Of a stretch of 64,000 nucleotides of DNA, positions 61,496 to 64,000 are shown in pieces (position 1 is the stretch's first letter; the number at the start of each line of letters is the position of its first letter). The notes under the pieces were generated by a model. The model did not search any database and was not told the origin of the DNA. It worked only from the letters and a program-made list of their open reading frames with translations. Position numbers and translations under genes: made by a program. The stretch is from CALBPI01 sp038529355 (GTDB taxonomy: Bacteria > Pseudomonadota > Gammaproteobacteria > Steroidobacterales > Woeseiaceae). The stretch covers positions 16,514 to 80,513 of the forward strand of contig JBCBDU010000012.1 in the NCBI GenBank assembly GCA_038529355.1, read 5' to 3'.

Positions 61496-62870
61496 TAGCT
61501 GTCTGGCGATCACGGCGCTGTTGGGCGGTTGCACGGTTGGTCCGGACTATGACCAGACGTTGCCTGAGTTGCCCGATGTGTTTGTCGAGGACACGGCTGC
61601 ACCCGTATCGGATAACGATATGCTGTGGCAAGCGTTTGATGAGCCCGAGCTGCTGTTGCTGATTACGCAGGCACGCGAGCGCAACACAGATATTGCGATC
61701 GCGCTCGCGACACTTAACGAGGCTCGGGCGCTCGCGGGCTTGCAGATCTACAGCCTGTTCCCGACCGTTACGGCGACAGCAGCGCAAGAGCGCACCAGTC
61801 AAAGTAGCGCCGATCCGTTTGCGTTCCCAGGAGCTCAGATTGCCGAACGCTACCGTGCCGGCTTTGATGTGTCGTGGGAAATCGATCTGTTTGGCAATTT
61901 GCGGCGGCAGTCGGAAGGCATCCGGCGGCGCGTGGAGGCGCAAACGAACGCGCTCTATGCGGTTGAGCTGAGCGTTGTCGCTGAAACAGCGCAGGCTTAT
62001 TTCCAGTGGCGTGGCGCCAATGCGCAGATCGAATTGCTGGAGCAAACGCTTGCGAATCAGACAGACAACCTGCAGATACTAACGGCCTCGCTCGAGGCAG
62101 GTCGCGGCAGCGCGCTGGATATTGCCCGTGCCCGCGCCGAAGAGCGTCGGATCGCGGCGTCGTTGCCAACCGCTGTGGCGGCGCGCGTGCGCGCCGAGCA
62201 GCGACTGGCGGTGCTGACAGGCCAGTCGGTAGCTGACTTGCGCGGCGCGATTACGCAGTCGACGCTAATGCCACCGATGCCGGAATTCGTCACTGCAGGA
62301 AATCCCGTCGACTGGTTGTTGCGGCGCCCTGACATTTACGCAGCGGAACGACAGCTTGCTGAAGCGACGTCCAACGTTGGTGTGCGCACGGCGGCGTTGT
62401 ACCCGACGCTGAATCTGTTGGGCAGCTTTGGTTGGACCGGCCAGGCACCCGAGGCCATCGGCGATTCGGGCGCCGAGCGGTGGCAGTTTGCGCCGACGTT
62501 GAACTGGCGGTTTCTGGATTTTGGTCGTGTCAAACAGCGGATTCGCGAAGCCGAGGCGCAAGCCGACGGTGCACTGGCGCGGTTTGAGCAAACCTGGCGT
62601 TTGGCGATCGAAGAGACTGAAAACGCGTTGGCGGTGTATCGCACGACGACGCAAACGGCAGGCGCTTTGAGCGAGGCCGTGCGGCAAGCTGAAGAGGCGG
62701 TGAGACTGGCGCGACTGCGTTACACCAACGGGGCCGACAGTTTTCTGTCGGTACTCGACAGTGAGCGCACTGCGCTGTCTTTGCAGAGCCAGCAAGTCAC
62801 TGCCGTGACGGATCGTGCGACGGCGCTAGCGGCGTTGTACAAGGCGCTCGGCGGCAGTTTCGCGCAATAG
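61485..62870 (+). CDS. Outer-membrane efflux channel lipoprotein (OprM/NodT family)
   Basis: 461 residues from ATG 61485 (MLRNSCLAITALLGGCTVGPDY; lipobox LLGGC), 11 bp inside the end of the pump gene, with GGGAG upstream. Two related halves form the barrel-tunnel: the first has ARERNTDIAIALATLNEARALAGLQIYSLFPTV, QSEGIRRRVEAQTNALYAVELSVVAETAQAYFQW; the second repeats with RRPDIYAAERQLAEATSNVGVRTAALYPTLNL and RYTNGADSFLSVLDSERTALSLQ. It closes the trimeric tunnel of the RND system and may also serve the channel-less systems in this window. Confidence 0.94.
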   Translation: MLRNSCLAITALLGGCTVGPDYDQTLPELPDVFVEDTAAPVSDNDMLWQAFDEPELLLLITQARERNTDIAIALATLNEARALAGLQIYSLFPTVTATAAQERTSQSSADPFAFPGAQIAERYRAGFDVSWEIDLFGNLRRQSEGIRRRVEAQTNALYAVELSVVAETAQAYFQWRGANAQIELLEQTLANQTDNLQILTASLEAGRGSALDIARARAEERRIAASLPTAVAARVRAEQRLAVLTGQSVADLRGAITQSTLMPPMPEFVTAGNPVDWLLRRPDIYAAERQLAEATSNVGVRTAALYPTLNLLGSFGWTGQAPEAIGDSGAERWQFAPTLNWRFLDFGRVKQRIREAEAQADGALARFEQTWRLAIEETENALAVYRTTTQTAGALSEAVRQAEEAVRLARLRYTNGADSFLSVLDSERTALSLQSQQVTAVTDRATALAALYKALGGSFAQ

Positions 62871-62934
62871 CCGGCGCGCCAATGTGACATAGCGTAACGG
62901 CGATTTTCCATAACGCCCCGCAACTGCTGCGTTG

Positions 62935-62950
62935 TGTGATCTGGCTCACA
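62935..62950. promoter_or_regulatory. CRP-consensus site TGTGA-N6-TCACA
   Basis: TGTGATCTGGCTCACA matches the CRP/Vfr consensus TGTGA-N6-TCACA at all ten conserved bases. It lies 65 bp after the channel gene stop and 210 bp before the subtilase start, so it most likely controls the protease. Confidence 0.6.
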
Positions 62951-63160
62951 ACAGGGGTCGCAATTTAACCCTTTACGCTTATGTCGTGTAACGCATTGAA
63001 AACGAAACCTCTTTTACCGTTGGGCATAATCCCCCACGAGTGGTAAATATCGCTAGACACAAGTGTAACAGCACTTTCACTTGCAACCGCTCAGGCGTTG
63101 TTCGACACTCGGGAACTCGCACTATTTCGTGCGATCCGTCACAAATCAGGGGAGATAATA

Positions 63161-64000
63161 ATGGTTAAGGCCTTATACGCCTTGGCAATGTTAGTGGTCG
63201 CTGGATCCGTCCATGCGCTAGAGCCACAAATTGTCGAGCGAACGCAACCTAGCGTTGTGTTTGAAGATGTCACCACGGACGCTACCGTGCGTGGACAGAC
63301 CCGAACCTACATTGTGCAAATGCGCGATGAGGCAGGTTTGGTTTACGAAGGTGGCCTGTCCGGCTTCCTGGCGACCGCGCCACAGGCCGGTCAGCGTTAC
63401 GACGCGAACGCGTCGCACGTACAGCAGTACACAGCTCACCTGATCAACACGCATGACGCGGCATTGAACGCGTTGGGCGCGGCTGATCGTAAGGTCTATG
63501 ACTACTGCCACACGATGAACGGTTTTGCTGCGTCACTGACGCCGGCTGAAGCTGCAGCGCTGAAAGCAAACGAAAACGTTGTGCAGGTCTGGGAAGACTA
63601 TGCCTACGAGATCAACACGAACGACACGTCTGAGTTCCTCGGTCTGAACGATCGTCGCGAAGGCTTGCGCGCACGCGGTAACCTGAAAGGCGAAAACATC
63701 ATCATCGGTGTGATGGATACCGGCGCTATTCCCGAGAACCCAAGCTTCTCAGACAAAGGCACTTTCGAAGTGCCGAAAATGTGTGATAACCCGAACATCA
63801 CCAACCCGCATCGTATTCGCGCTTGTGAAGCGATCGCTGAGTTGAACGAAACGGTTCAGTACGACGCTCCACCAGAGCGTTGGACCGGTATTTGTGAAGC
63901 GGGCGAAGGCTGGTCGGAAGACGATTGCAACAACAAACTGATTGGTGCGCGTTGGTACGTAGATGGTTTCCTCGCAGGTCGCGGCAGCGTCGTTGAAGGT
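63161..64000 (+). CDS. Secreted subtilisin-like S8 protease, N-terminal part (partial)
   Basis: 280 codons are visible before the window ends; the frame is open to the edge. ATG 63161 follows GGGGAGA, a strong ribosome site. Signal peptide VKALYALAMLVVAGSVHA. The propeptide (about 45-140: TYIVQMRDEA, YTAHLINTHDAAL, NGFAASLTPAEAAALKANENVVQVWED) is the inhibitor-type I9 domain. The catalytic Asp is in IIIGVMDTGAIPENPSF (Asp near 186). The later His and Ser lie beyond the window. Cysteine pairs in MCDNPNITNPHRIRAC suggest disulfide-stabilised secretion. Likely controlled by the CRP-type site upstream. Confidence 0.9.
   Translation, partial: MVKALYALAMLVVAGSVHALEPQIVERTQPSVVFEDVTTDATVRGQTRTYIVQMRDEAGLVYEGGLSGFLATAPQAGQRYDANASHVQQYTAHLINTHDAALNALGAADRKVYDYCHTMNGFAASLTPAEAAALKANENVVQVWEDYAYEINTNDTSEFLGLNDRREGLRARGNLKGENIIIGVMDTGAIPENPSFSDKGTFEVPKMCDNPNITNPHRIRACEAIAELNETVQYDAPPERWTGICEAGEGWSEDDCNNKLIGARWYVDGFLAGRGSVVEG

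Noticed and set aside
1..64000. Insertion sequences, prophage, tRNA or rRNA genes
   Set aside because: No transposase, integrase, phage or structural RNA signal was seen on either strand.

Overview
The window looks like chromosomal DNA of a Gram-negative aerobic bacterium, most likely a gammaproteobacterium. The reasons are many lipoproteins with lipoboxes, TonB, two RND efflux systems, an outer-membrane efflux channel, a MipA/OmpV barrel, a cytochrome c5 and a heme A / heme O synthase pair. GC is moderately high, coding density is high, and overlaps of the ATGA type are frequent. I could not place it below class. One scaffold gap of 100 N (46294-46393) sits inside a heptamer tandem repeat. 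I see no rRNA, tRNA, transposase, phage gene or CRISPR array.

Layout. 1-1402: start of a sodium/solute symporter and an M14 carboxypeptidase lipoprotein. 1827-4891: ECF sigma factor translationally coupled to a Ser/Thr kinase with TPRs. 4926-9876: three-gene Calx-beta/DUF1566 surface-protein operon. 10010-13307: a lipoprotein gene with an apparent frameshift, an ABC exporter, a small membrane protein and a gene broken by an in-frame TGA. 13618-15432: FCD-type GntR regulator beside a lyase-like lipoprotein. 15791-24504: TPR lipoprotein, MipA-like barrel, AraC regulator, a large Ala/Gln-rich exported protein and a Tat-exported spermidine-dehydrogenase-like flavoprotein. 24795-28969: first RND pump, without its own outer-membrane channel. 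29142-35721: beta-propeller protein, then a vWA lipoprotein / ECF sigma / anti-sigma operon, then a HEAT-repeat protein. 35808-42862: TetR regulator divergent from carotenoid oxygenase plus thiolase, then GNAT, alpha/beta hydrolase, GFA-family protein and amidohydrolase. 42986-46999: mostly unknown small exported and membrane proteins with cytochromes c. 47489-49421: ctaA-ctaB. 49551-56232: ABC efflux operon with three tandem adaptors and TonB, divergent from a PadR regulator. 56482-62870: TetR-controlled complete RND pump. 63161-64000: start of a secreted subtilisin-like protease.

The strongest second-look items are: (a) decayed copies of gene 3' ends lying just downstream of the gene at several loci; (b) a TonB-box-like motif shared by the vWA lipoprotein and its anti-sigma factor; (c) three 21-bp PadR-type operators spaced exactly 29 bp apart; (d) an ABC system with three consecutive membrane-fusion proteins; (e) two genes whose only sensible start is AUU behind a good Shine-Dalgarno sequence; (f) a 28-bp perfect TetR palindrome and a perfect CRP-consensus site.
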